A stretch of 64,000 nt of DNA from Anopheles merus. Lineage: Eukaryota; Arthropoda; Insecta; Diptera; Culicidae. Location of the stretch: assembly GCF_017562075.2 (NCBI RefSeq), contig NC_054082.1:56772136-56836135 (forward strand), read 5' to 3'. A program made the translations under genes and the position numbers. The notes beneath the pieces were generated by a model that had not been told where the DNA came from, did no database searches, and worked only from the letters and a program-made list of their open reading frames with translations. Below are positions 10,601 to 21,599 of the stretch, in pieces (positions within the stretch are counted from its first letter, which is position 1; every line of letters starts with the position of its first letter).

Positions 10601-12666
10601 AAAATGCTAGTCACTAATGGATTACCCCAGGGAGATATAATGTCCCCTACTCTATTCTATCTATATACCAAAGATATACACAATAAAATAACAAATGAAA
10701 ACACAAATTAATACAATATGCAGATTATTTTGTGATAATTGCCAGAGAAAAGGACAAAAGGAACTGAAAACCAATCTTCAAACAGCTTTAAATTCATTCA
10801 TAAATGAAAAAGAAGAACTAAACCTCCCCATTACAACGGATAAAACTAAATATATGATATTTAATAATAAAAACCAAAACTTCAACCTCAACATACGAAA
10901 CACACAAATAGAAATAACAAACACCTACAAATACCTCGGCACCATAATAGACAATAAGCTTAAATTTCATAAACACATAGAATACCTGAGGAATAAAGCC
11001 ATAGATAGACTAACATTTTAAAAATTCTATGCGCAAAAAATAAAAATCTAGACCCACAAAAAACACTAATAGTATACAGGTCAACTATGCGATGCGGGCT
11101 CATCATACTTAAACACATAGCAACAAAAGCAATAGGAAAAAAATATATACAAAAATTAACCAAGCGATACGCAAAGCCACAGGATGCACAAAAACGACAC
11201 CCATTAACACCTTGCATGCTATTGCAGCCGAAATCCCATTCCAATTCAGTTCTAAATTCATAGCACGTAAATAGCTAGCAAAAATAATAGTATATTCACA
11301 CATATTAAGAAAAAAAAATAAGGTAAAAGATAATAACTACAATAACAACTCAAAATCATGCCAAGAGAAAATATATGAAGAAGACTATAACATACTAAAA
11401 CATCTATCCATAAGCCAAATGAACAACATTGTAACAAAATAAACATAGACACAACACTTACAAACAAACAAACAAAATAAAGAGACGATTAAAACAATAA
11501 CCTTAGAAAAGATGAAAAACTGCAACAATAATAGACCAACAATTTTACGGATGGTAGCTTAGGCGGTAGGCGGGAATAGGAATTTACATAAAAGATAGAA
11601 AACATAACATATACAAAGAATATAAAATTAAAAACATAGCATCAATAGCAACAATAGAACTGATAGCCATCGAAAAAGCTTTGGAGATAGCTAAAAATAT
11701 AAGATGAAAAACATAACCCTATATACTGATAGTCTGACCTCATGCAAATCCTAAAAAAAGCACAAAAGAACCACAAACAGAAGAAATTATATATAACATC
11801 TTACAAAATGCACCACTAACACTAAAACACAAATTGTTTGGATACCGTTGCACGTAGGAATAAACGGAAACGAAGTCGCAGACGAATTAGCGAATAAAGG
11901 ATGCCTAAAAGTGTAGAATTAGACAATAAAATAAGGTTTACTGATGCCAAAGATTTTTGCCGAAAGGAAATGGAAAAACAGGCTACAGAATACACAAATG
12001 AGTCCATTACTAAAGGGAAGAAATTCCTAAATTTCCAAACTGAATTCAAAACTGAAATTGGCACAAAAACATAAAAATTAGCAGGAAACAAATAAAAATA
12101 ATGAACAGAATATTATCCGGGCATGATTATTCAGATTACTGGCTAGCTAAAATGAAAATAATCCAAAAAGGCGAATGTGAAAATTGCAGAATATCAAATA
12201 CAGGATGGCACATGATTTTTGATTGTCCCAAATACAATAATAATAATAATAACAATTACAATAGAACAAAATTGAAGATTCCGAAAAACATGGAGAGAAC
12301 CTTCTGGAAAAACAATAAGGCAAAATATAAATTTCATAAAACAAAACCACATAGAAATATGAAAAAGGAGAGGAAAAAGAGAAATCTTTTATCTTTCTGC
12401 AATGGAAGATCATTGAAAGAAAAAAAATCTCCTAAAACCTCAAATAAAAAATAACACACGAAAAAAAACAAACAGAGAAAAACAATAGCATAGATAACTA
12501 TAATTAACTAGGGAAATAAATGGAACAACACAAACAGATGCAAACTAACTGAATTTTGTTTTCAAAACCCAGTATAGTTACCCACACACACATACACACC
12601 AAATTAAAAAAACGGACACAAAAACAACACAAAACAGACAACACAAAACACACAAAACAATCTGAG
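7640..12666 (+). mobile_element. I-group non-LTR retrotransposon, copy A (heavily frameshifted)
   Basis: This is the same insertion as 42630-48023. ORF1 carries three CCHC-type knuckles (CMKCMWLGHIKAKC, CAKCNENFHETC, CAECGG; 8185-8310). ORF2 pieces show the endonuclease (VGDFNAHHRYW, about 9240), reverse transcriptase (about 10020-11020) and RNase H (IVWIPLHVG, about 11830; then a CCHC motif near 12180). Many extra frameshifts relative to copy B lie in A runs. The BEL insertion at 12667 removes the 3' end. Confidence 0.85.
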
Positions 12667-12972
12667 TGTCGCTGACGACAATTTAGGCTTAAAAAACAAA
12701 GCGTTGCTAGGTCAAAAATGCTGACTAGCTACGTTAGCAACGCGCCAGCGATGCGCGCTGGTTTAACGATTACATGGAAAAAGGCTAAGAAGAATAGACT
12801 AAGAAAAATATGCTGATCGACGCGGTCAGCATTTTTAGAGTATAAAATCAATTGAATAAAATAATGAATCGAATTTGCCAAGAACCAGTGGTGCGTTATT
12901 ATTGTGCTTAAGTCGGCGTGTACTGTGCCTGTCTTAAGCTGCTGCTCGAAAGACACTTTCGTGTGCGCGACA
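12667..12972 (+). mobile_element. BEL/Pao element, 5' LTR
   Basis: The LTR starts tgtcgctgacgaca and ends ..gcgcgaca (306 bp). The same start recurs at 16891 after a purine tract. It contains a hairpin (atgctga...tcagcat, about 12811-12833) and a TATA-like tataaaa near 12841. A primer-binding-site-like tggtggctccagag begins at about 12975. Copy B has the uninterrupted host sequence ctgagtgtcaaacc at the same point. Confidence 0.8.
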
Positions 12973-12974
12973 AA

Positions 12975-15425
12975 TGGTGGCTCCAGAGAGGAGAAAAATC
13001 AAAACTTCGATAAAGTGTTGGGATTGATTTGGGACAAAGAGTCTGACGTCTTGCCTACAAGTTTTAAAGGGCAGATATTAAAAAATTAACGAAACGTCAG
13101 ATGTTCTCATATATAATGAAAATCTACGATCTCTAGGTCATCTTGCCAACATTACTGTTGAAGGTAAATTTTGATGCAAGATCTTTGGAAAACTAAACTA
13201 GACTGGGATGACGAAATCACCCAGTCCATAAGGAAAAATGGAAAAACTGGATAAGCCGAATCGAAAACTCGATCAACATATCTATACCTAGATGTTTTCC
13301 ATTGGAAATAACGTAAAGATCAGGGAGCTCCATACTTTCGTAGACGCGTCGGAAAAAGCCTTTGCCGCGGTTACGTATCTTAGGACAGTCCCACGACTTA
13401 GGCATCGACATAAGTATCGTGGCCGAAAATCAAGAGTCGCTCCTACCCAACCACTGTCGATCCCTAGGCTTGAATTGCAAGGGGCAGTGCTAGGCACTCG
13501 CCTAAACGAATCAATCAAGGGGAATTGCGGTTAAAGGTCAAACAGAATTCTTTGGACCGATTCAAAAAACAGTTCTAGCTGGCTTAACTCAGAGCCTAGA
13601 ACATATAATCAGTTCGTAGCCCTGAGAATCGGTGAAATTTTGGAGTTCAAACTCTCCGAAGCAGTGGAACTGGGTAGCATCTGCAGAAAACCTGCTGACG
13701 AAGCTACAAAAACTTGTAAGAAAAAGTCAATATGGTTAAATGGTCCCGACTTTCTCAAAAATTTAGAAATAAAAACACTAACACCAGACATTCCGGACAC
13801 ATTTGAAGACCGGAAAAAGGGTAAACACTTCGAGAACAGTGGAAAGATAAAGATTATGACCCATTTCCGTCGAATGGGTTCCAACTGCACCGTCTAAAAC
13901 GATCGGTAGCGTACGCACTAAAGTGCTTGGATTGGTTAAAAAGTAAGGCTAAATCCCTGTCATTTTCGACAGCAATCGATAAAGCTACCCTTGACTTAGC
14001 TGAGCGCCACTTAATAAAAAAGGCTCAATGGGAAAGCTTTAACGGAGATGATACAACTCTCATTGAAGAACCGATAATGGCAGCAGTAAAGTTAGGTGCC
14101 TGTGCCCTATGTTGGACCAGATGGGATCATGCGTTCTAGAGGAAGACTTGAAACGTTAAATTTCTTCAATTTAACGCACGTAGCCCTATTGTCCTACCAA
14201 AAGGGCATCACATTACAAACCTTATCCTACAAACATTATCATGAGAGGTACTACCACCAAAGAGCGAATCAGTGATGGTTGCAGTTCGTCAAAATTCTGG
14301 GTGATAGATCTCAGAAGCAGTCTTAAGCACGTAATAAACAAATGTCAATACTGCAAAAACGCACGAGCTAAAACCAATCCCACCAATAATGGCACCAACT
14401 GCCAACATGTAGAACAGCAGTGTTTAAAAAACCATTTACGCATTGTGGAGTAGATTACTTCGGGCCCCTATTCGTTGACGATAGGCAGACGGGCAGAAAA
14501 AAGGGGGGTGTTATATTACGTGTTAACAAAAGAGCAATCCATATAGAATAGCCATTGATCTAACGGCAAGCACCTTTATTGTTGCTTAAAAAATTTGCAA
14601 TACAGAAGAGGAAAGGTATCTTTCTATACAGCGATAATGGGACCAACTTTGTCGGAGCCGACAATGAGATGAAACAAATAAGAATTCGATGTGCCTCAGA
14701 AGGCATAGAATGGATCTTTAACCCACCAGGCGCCCCTCATTTTGGAGGTGCGTGGGAGCGAATGGTTGGAGAAATCAAGAGTCTGGTTTCCATGGCTGAG
14801 AGTTTAAAGAACACGTTCTCAGATCAATACTAACTGAGATAGAGTTCCTAACAAATAATCGACCATTGACTCACTTAACACTAGAACGAGAAGATGACGA
14901 GCCCCTAACTCCAGCTCATTTCTTGCTAGGTTGTTCCGGCGAGGCAGAGCCGAATATCTCAGATATCACCAAAACAGAATTGGTACGGTCCGATTGGAAA
15001 AGGGCCAGGAAATCACACAACAATATTGGCGACGGGTGATAACTGAGTATCTCCCAAAGCTTTCTAAACGAGAGAAGTGGACTCAAACGGCCAAACCATT
15101 ACAAATAGGCGATATTGTCACGTTTCCCGATGAAACAAAGGAAAGGAAAATGGTTTAAAGGCCGAATCTGCGAGCTGGTAACTGGCGTAGACGGACAGAC
15201 TCGTTCAGCACGAATCAAAGTAGGTAATAATTTAGTTAACAGGCCAACTGTAAAACTAGCAGTACTCGAGGTAAAACGAGATCAAACATTTTCAAATTGG
15301 GGAAAAAGGAAAGAAACAAATCTTAACGTTATAAAAGCTAAGCAGAAGAGAACTAGCAAGTCAAATACCAAAAAGGAAAAAGCTCAAATTAGGCCCGTAT
15401 CATGGAGCTCATCCTTAAAATAACA
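12975..15425 (+). pseudogene. BEL/Pao pol relic; gag, protease and most of RT missing
   Basis: Shortly after the primer-binding site the sequence enters late reverse transcriptase (KVLGLIWDKESDVLP, about 13010). Next come RNase H (FVDASEKAFAAVTYLR, about 13340; RTYNQFVALRIGEILE, about 13600), the zinc-binding part of integrase (CQYCKNARAKTNP, about 14350), the integrase core (YSDNGTNFVGA, about 14625; PHFGGAWERMVGEIK, about 14740) and the BEL-specific C-terminus (LQIGDIVTFPDE; GRICELVTGVDGQTR, 15100-15290). Frameshifts and stops occur throughout. About 3 kb of gag-PR-RT is absent compared with a full BEL element. Confidence 0.8.
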
Positions 15426-16880
15426 ATATACATAGCCGCACTGTTTAGAGTCGAATGCTTATCGATCGTACCTATCCCTGAACCAGGAATATATTTTGAT
15501 CATATTGGGACACTCCTATTAAAAAAAGGGAGCATGGGAAACGACATTCCATACGGGGGCACGTCGGAAAATGATACGGATACGTTACAAACGTGAAAAA
15601 ACACTTAACATAGTATTGAACTCCGTTAATAGTACGGACTCTGAACTCTCGGATCTAAAAGTACACTTCAGCACGAATGCAACCATGCAATTCAACTAAT
15701 TCAAGGAATAAAGTCACAAAAGGACAAACGCTCCGGGGAATATTTGGTATACTAAAAGATTTCATGTTCGGGGGGAGACGACATAGACGAGCAATTAGCA
15801 GCCTTCAGAGCAGCAGAGGATACAAAATTTACACCATGTGTCCGAACGTTTGACCCAAACAAATAAAAAACACAATGAGATAACAGAAAATTTACGTCAC
15901 CGAATAGACAAACTCTATGATGGTATAGATGTTCTCAGCAAGGAATTTAGCATAACAAAAATGAAGTTCTAACAAAGTATATACAGAAACGATCATGCTT
16001 ACAACCCGCTCTAGTACAAGACATGAGAAATAAGTATCACGAATAGATTCAACCCAATTATATTTAGAGACGAAGAGATGTTAAAACAAACTATAAGAAG
16101 AAAGATGGCAAGTCATATAACGTTTAGAATACTCGGAAATAACCAATAGGAGAATAGAAGAGGGTGTGAAATAGTCTTTCTATCAAAACACATAATGTAT
16201 CGATAGAAAATTACGAGATGTTTAAAGTCATAGCCGTTCCAAACTTTGCCAATCATACGATTTTAGACATACATGAAAAAACAATAGCCATCAACGAAAA
16301 CTAGTTACTTATACCCGAAGGGAAATTTTAAACTGAACGAATCGCACTCATATCTTCTGAAAATAATACAACGAGAACCAGACTGCATAGCATCAGCATT
16401 ACTAAAACAAGAAGTGGTACCAGATGTAGTTCAAAGGAAATAGGGCCAGAAGTCACTGAATTATACCACTTACAAATCCAAACAGTATCTGTTTTCTCTA
16501 CCAACCCGATAGATATACTAAAAATGTAACAAAACACTCACTACCCCAAGTGCTCAATCGGAGAATCATAACCTTGTCACTAGACTGTAGCATTTTGCGA
16601 GCAAGTTCGAAAACAACCGACGATGCTAATAAAATCTGAGCAAGTTAGAGCATATTTTAAACCCATGTTAAATAAGCATTATCAAAGGAAGATAAGTCTA
16701 AACGAAGTAGAATCGGTAAACTAGTAACTATGTACTTTCTCAATAACCATATAAGGGTTTCGATTACGGTCATCTTGGTTTTCCGCGATTGGAATCAAAA
16801 TATCAAAAACAAAATTGGTCCTCCTCCATGCAGGCCACCCACTTTAAACTAGAATTGTAACTCCCCTACGAGGACTTACG
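15402..16880 (+). pseudogene. Envelope-like ORF relic of the BEL element
   Basis: An ATG overlapping the end of pol opens a signal-peptide-like start followed by EPGIYFDHIG, a motif typical of the envelope-like third gene of roo-type BEL elements. Downstream, in several frames, are a basic cleavage-like stretch (GGRRHRRAI, about 15770) and DEQLAAFRAA. Stops and frameshifts are frequent, so no functional product is expected. Assignment to the baculovirus-F-like env class is inference from position and these short motifs. Confidence 0.45.
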
Positions 16881-16890
16881 GGGGGAGGGA

Positions 16891-16909
16891 TGTCGCTGAC
16901 GACATTTAG
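16891..16909 (+). mobile_element. BEL/Pao element, start of 3' LTR (cut by gap)
   Basis: The purine tract cggggggaggga is followed by tgtcgctgacgacatttag, the same start as the 5' LTR. The assembly gap begins at the next base, so the rest of the LTR, the target duplication and the right half of the interrupted I-type element are not seen. Confidence 0.8.
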
Positions 16910-17009
16910 NNNNNNNNNNNNNNNNNNNNNNNNNNNNNNNNNNNNNNNNNNNNNNNNNNNNNNNNNNNNNNNNNNNNNNNNNNNNNNNNNNNNNNNNNNN
17001 NNNNNNNNN
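16910..17009. other. Assembly gap (100 N)
   Basis: Exactly 100 undetermined bases, a conventional placeholder for a gap of unknown size between contigs. The flanking sequences are unrelated. Confidence 0.98.
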
Positions 17010-18797
17010 CATACGGTAGTGGCAGTGTCGGTAGTGTCAAAACTGCACTAACCGCCCAAAGAAATGTCACATCGCGCTCGGAAGAACGAAATAAAAAAGT
17101 GTATCTTTTGTATATACGTTGCAACCGTTACATCCCCGCACGGTACCAATAGTATAACTTCATAGTACAGTACATACAGCGAACGCTAATCTATTGCGAA
17201 GGTATTCAATCACCTCTCACGACGTGTGTGACACGGGCTGCGGTATTCAAAATCATTTTAGAAACCAATTCGATTACGACTGAACGTGATGCGAAACGTA
17301 ATCACTACCAATGAATACATCACTCTTTCGTCTCTCTAGGATTTTGTAACCCGAGGTTTTATGATTCGTGTAGTGTAATACGTTCTATGTACGGTACTAA
17401 CATATTGTACTAGTAACGTTCGTGTTTTTTGCTCTACTCGTTTACCCCTAACTCAAGGGCAGAACTCAAACCAACTGTTTCAAACTGAGATAAAAATTGT
17501 GTAATTTTGCCTTTTTCGTGCCGCGTTTGTTTCAGCGTCTGCTACGCTGTGAGAGAACCGTTTCTTATTTCTCGTTCGCCTGTGCGCATTTTAATCAATT
17601 GTCAATCTACACCAGAACATCGTAACGCTAGGTCTGTTTTTTTGCAGCGATATCACTGTTCACATACATTGTTTCTTCTTCCGTTTCCAGACCAACACAA
17701 AAGAGCGCTGATTGATGGTTCATTTATTCGCTACATTGGGCCACAATACATAGAGGCTAGGAGAATTTGATCAACTAGCCAGTGGTTCAAACTGACTGGC
17801 TGGTTCAAAGCTCTGGTTTGCCTGTAAAGTTGATCGTTCTAGCTAACGTACACCATTAGGCGCACCGGAAGCGAAAAGTCATTACTGTCCTTTTTTATTT
17901 ATCAATCGATACTTTTCCCAGATTCCAACAGACCCCTGATGGGTTCTTGCAACCTTGGTATTTCTTTTCGAACACTTTTTGGGCGTGCTCGTTTCAAATT
18001 CTTCGTTCCTCAGTTGTGCAGCTTTTTGTTCAGAGCTTAGAGCTGGCTAGAGCTTCACTAATATCATACCAAGGAACGTATCGTCGACGGCATGACACTG
18101 GCAGCAATTAAGAGGAAATTAAACGTCAATTCGTCGGCCTTTTAAGGTGCTGCTGTCAGGGTCCTTTTTTATCGCTTCCACTGGGATTGAGTGTGAGCCG
18201 TTTACAACCGCCAAAAAACTAGTGCAAGTTTGTTTGACCTACTTTCTGCAAAATGCCTTTGAAATCATTAGTATCAGACTTCCACTTTAAAATAATATTA
18301 AAGTTTCCGAAAACCAAGGGAAAGAGAGAGCAAGAGAGAGAGAGAGAGAGAGGAGAGAAGAGAGGAGAAGAAGCTACCAAACGACAAAACACATTTGGTC
18401 ATACCTTGCCATCCAAAAGAGCTTACTTCCCCAATCCTGCCGTATAACATAGCGGGTGTGCTAACGTGGAATGGCGTTTGATTGATTAAAATACGGCATT
18501 GCGCTGCTCGATCGCGGCCCACAACTGCTTATCCCGCAGCCAGTTTAGAACGAACTGTGCAAAACTCGTTACTTCAAGTGTACATTTCAGAATGCGAGCA
18601 TGTAGTAAAAGAAAGTTACAAAAGTAGGGAAAGGTCGATGAATTTATTGCGTGACACATTCGGTTTTGAGCTGTTTTTGAGAAAATCACATTCCACTTCA
18701 TGTCAATGTTTACGGAAATTTTGTTATATTGTTGCGTTTTCTGACGCTACATTACAGCTCGGAAAATGTTTTGTTGTTTCATTCGAAGAAAAGCCAA

Positions 18798-18799
<2 letters not shown>
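17010..18799. other. No gene recognised; (GA)n microsatellite
   Basis: Only short ORFs without recognisable motifs are present. A GA-rich tract lies at 18321-18371. Nothing on either strand shows a convincing coding signature, so it may be intronic or regulatory. Confidence 0.5.

Positions 18800-18832
<33 letters not shown>
18800..18832. repeat. (TA)n microsatellite
   Basis: About 16 TA units lie in an AT-rich stretch just upstream of the 140-codon ORF at 18854. Confidence 0.9.
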
Positions 18833-18835
<3 letters not shown>

Positions 18836-18853
18836 TTAATAATTTAATATTTT

Positions 18854-19276
18854 ATGACAATACAGCACGTTACACATATTTTAATGTCGTACAATCTATC
18901 GACTACTACGAAAGTTCTTATTCTCACAGCACTTTTTAGAAACAAATGGCGAGATACAACGCAAACCAAAACTTGCATACGATTCAAAGACAAAAGTGTT
19001 AAACTTTACTACGATACCTGCTTTACCCATGACCATCTTTCTGAGATAAACCAACAGCATCTTTCAGACATCATGGGCGAACCCAGAACAATCACGGAAA
19101 CGGTGACAAATGGATTCAAATTGCACTCCTTACCTACGAAATTGGTAGTATATCATTTACGTGCCGGAGGGAAATTTATTTCTCTACTGACAGTATCGCC
19201 AATCGATGCCACTGTAACATATTCTCACATCGATTGCAAAATAACTTCGATAGAACGAATTAAGATAGATGGCTGA
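18854..19276 (+). CDS. Hypothetical 140-residue ORF, faintly serpin-like
   Basis: It is the longest open frame in an otherwise ORF-poor stretch and begins at an ATG right after a (TA)n tract. KVLILTALFRNKWRDT near the start and GGKFISLLTVSP near residue 105 have the order and feel of two serpin core strands (the xxLxNALYFKxxW and GxxFSMxIxLP positions). The sequence between them does not obviously fit, and both the N-terminal half and the reactive-centre region are absent. If it is a serpin at all, it is a fragment or one exon. It may equally be a chance ORF. Confidence 0.25.
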   Translation: MTIQHVTHILMSYNLSTTTKVLILTALFRNKWRDTTQTKTCIRFKDKSVKLYYDTCFTHDHLSEINQQHLSDIMGEPRTITETVTNGFKLHSLPTKLVVYHLRAGGKFISLLTVSPIDATVTYSHIDCKITSIERIKIDG

Positions 19277-21450
19277 GAGCCACCAAAAATAAGTGCAAAA
19301 AATGAGTTACAATACGAGGTTAAATTGTTGTCATCAATTTTTATGGCGCAACACAGTCGCAAGCGGTTCGATTTTCACCACACCAACAAACAACAAACCA
19401 ACAGTTAAAATGCAATTAAAGGTTCGATGAAACCTAGCCTAGCGCTCAACAGTTCAGCGCCTGTCAACGTCGACTTGTTAGATAGACGATTTGCGTGATA
19501 TTTACAATAAAATGAAACAAAACTCGATGGCGCCCTACAAACAAGATCCGTGCTACGAATACGAACGGATCCCCTTTTGACGTCTCTTTGCAAGATGCTT
19601 TTACCGCGCATTTAAATGCTGAGGTGTTGCTCCTTGCTAGAAATGGAAGCTTCCGCAGATTACCTCATACCACATTTTGTGTAAAGAATAGAAGGAAGGC
19701 GAGTCATAAAAATAAGACGTACTTTCGTTTCTACTAATGGACCTCGGGGATGGAACCATACTTGTGTCCGGTCGCGAAAGTCACAATGCCGAAGGGAATC
19801 CAAATTATGACCCTCATTGATGTCAGAGATGATGATGATAAATTTTCTCCCAATAACGCTTGCCACTTTTAATCTCACAAACGTACCACCGGTATGGTAA
19901 CTTTTTTTCGTTCTTTGTAAAAACATTCCCTAAGCCGAGGGGCTTTCGAAGTAAAATTTTCTCGACATAATTTCCTACTGTTTAGCAACACGGCAGCGTT
20001 ATAGCGATATAGCGAACGTTTCACCACTTAGCTCAGTGCCGGAACCAGCACGAAAATTTGAGGAAGGAAAAATCTGACCACGATTTATGCGCTACCAGAT
20101 AAACAAATTATCTTGTACGCTTTTCCTTTTCCCTAGGCCTCTAAGCCCATCTGTTGCTGGTATACTGACAGCGTTCCATTCGCAAGTTAATTGATGATAA
20201 TTCTTTTTATTCATTCTACTTCTCTACTACATTAGCAAGATTTTTCAGCAGACGCAGATCGAGAAGGACCCTCAAACATGGGTTCAACGTTCGGTTAGGC
20301 TTTGGTGTTCTCGAGAAACAGAACGATTCCACCAACGATTCTTCTTTTCCTGCTCGACTCCGTTGATCCCTGCGCTATGAGAGTCCGTAAGAAGTGTGGT
20401 ATCGAATAAATAATGGTAATGAAGCACTGATTGTAGCAAACAACCATGGAGGCGCCGGGTATAATTATTATGATTTCTGTGTACCGTGACTGTGTGAGCA
20501 GTGTTTACGAAATAACTTTTCGCCCATTCGATGCGAATTCCGAAGTGGAAGCAGCTAATTTTGCATACAAAACAGTTATAAAATTGGACAAATAAGCGTT
20601 GACAAATCGTTTCTTGTCCTTGAGGAAGTTTTCCATTTCGCGAAACATTAGTTGGTGTATCTAACAAGGCATCTAGAGACATATTAACTTTGTCTCACAG
20701 CCTACAACGACAGTTGGAATGTTTCACAGCACAAATTTAAGAGCTTGTTTGAAATGAGATCTTGCCAATTACAAAGCCAAAACGTATGAAATGCTCTACA
20801 ATGCACATTAACTTCTTTTGCAATGAAAGATTATCTCGATATCACAGCATTATAAGTTTAAAAAATACGTTCGATTATGTTGATATTAAATGCTGTTCCA
20901 TTTTATTTTTTTTTTTCAAAATTGATCTGATCAGCATTTACCGTTAATTACGATTTCTTTATGTTTATCTATCTTTCATAGCAATTTCAATTCAAGAGCT
21001 AGATTGAATAAATTTAATATCAGCAATCTTACATTTTTAATATTGATCAAATATATGTACTGGGAGTATACGAATGTGCGGAAAATAGACCAAATTAAAT
21101 AAATGGAACATTGTGTATTGTGGTACAATAATCTCAGTTCATTTTTTTCAGCCAATTTTTATTGCGTCCAATATGATTCTGCACCTTCACTTGCATCCAT
21201 CAACCAGAACAGAGCGTAAGGATTATGTGGAATTATAAAATCAAATTCATTCGGCATTACGTCGGATTTGAATCGCTATAGAACCAGTACCAGTGCTGCC
21301 TGACTTCAAATTGATTGAATTGGTTCAGCTTTGCTCAACATTTCGGTCGAGAATGAATGGTGGAAAAGAATGGGTGCAAATATTTGCCTCGCTGCCGTCG
21401 GGAACGCCAAATAACGGAAGCTGTCAAATCGAAAACCAAAAATCCAACCT
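19277..21450. other. No gene recognised
   Basis: Scattered minus-strand ORFs of 60-130 codons carry no known motif. One (about 19727-19860, minus) ends at a splice-donor-like gtacgt, but a second frame is also open there, so it was not called. Confidence 0.4.
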
Positions 21451-21451
21451 T

Positions 21452-21590
21452 ACCGTGCTTGTACTGGAAAGGTAGCCTAGTGTCCGGATATCGATGATAT
21501 CGATGTCCATCCTGGCGGGAATTGGCTTCAAATGGGATGATGGCTTGTTTCAGCTCCCTGTACTGCTGCTGCTGCTGCTGCTGTTGCTCC
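21452..21590 (-). CDS. Possible minus-strand coding exon with a glutamine run
   Basis: Read on the minus strand, an AG-ending site at about 21590 is followed by an open stretch of about 45 codons with a Gln run (CAG repeat, about 21563-21590), then YRELKQAIIPFEANSR and RYPDTRLPFQYKH. It ends at a donor-like acg|gtaagg near 21452. Composition looks protein-like and the donor is good. The acceptor lacks a pyrimidine tract, an in-frame TAA sits just upstream, and no partner exon was found. The product is not recognised. Confidence 0.25.
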
Positions 21591-21599
21591 TGTTTCTGT

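Larger units (their letters stand above)
1..12670. repeat. Segmental duplication, copy A (partner 35128-47840)
   Basis: The block matches 35128-47840 in the same orientation from the first base of the window. The coordinate offset starts at 35127, is about 35131 by 5.2 kb and 35170 at the right end, so copy A is about 43 bases shorter. Most differences are missing bases in homopolymers, crowded into the A-rich retroelement; true substitutions are few. The left boundary lies outside the window. The right boundary is the BEL insertion at 12667. It may be an alternative haplotype rather than a real second locus. Confidence 0.95.

Noticed and set aside
16906..17124. Minus-strand ORF running into the N gap
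   Set aside because: It is open only because N codons are not stops.
19660..19926. Minus-strand segment with a donor-like gtacgt as an exon
   Set aside because: Two frames are open with similar composition, and no acceptor agrees in phase with the candidate exon at 21452-21590.
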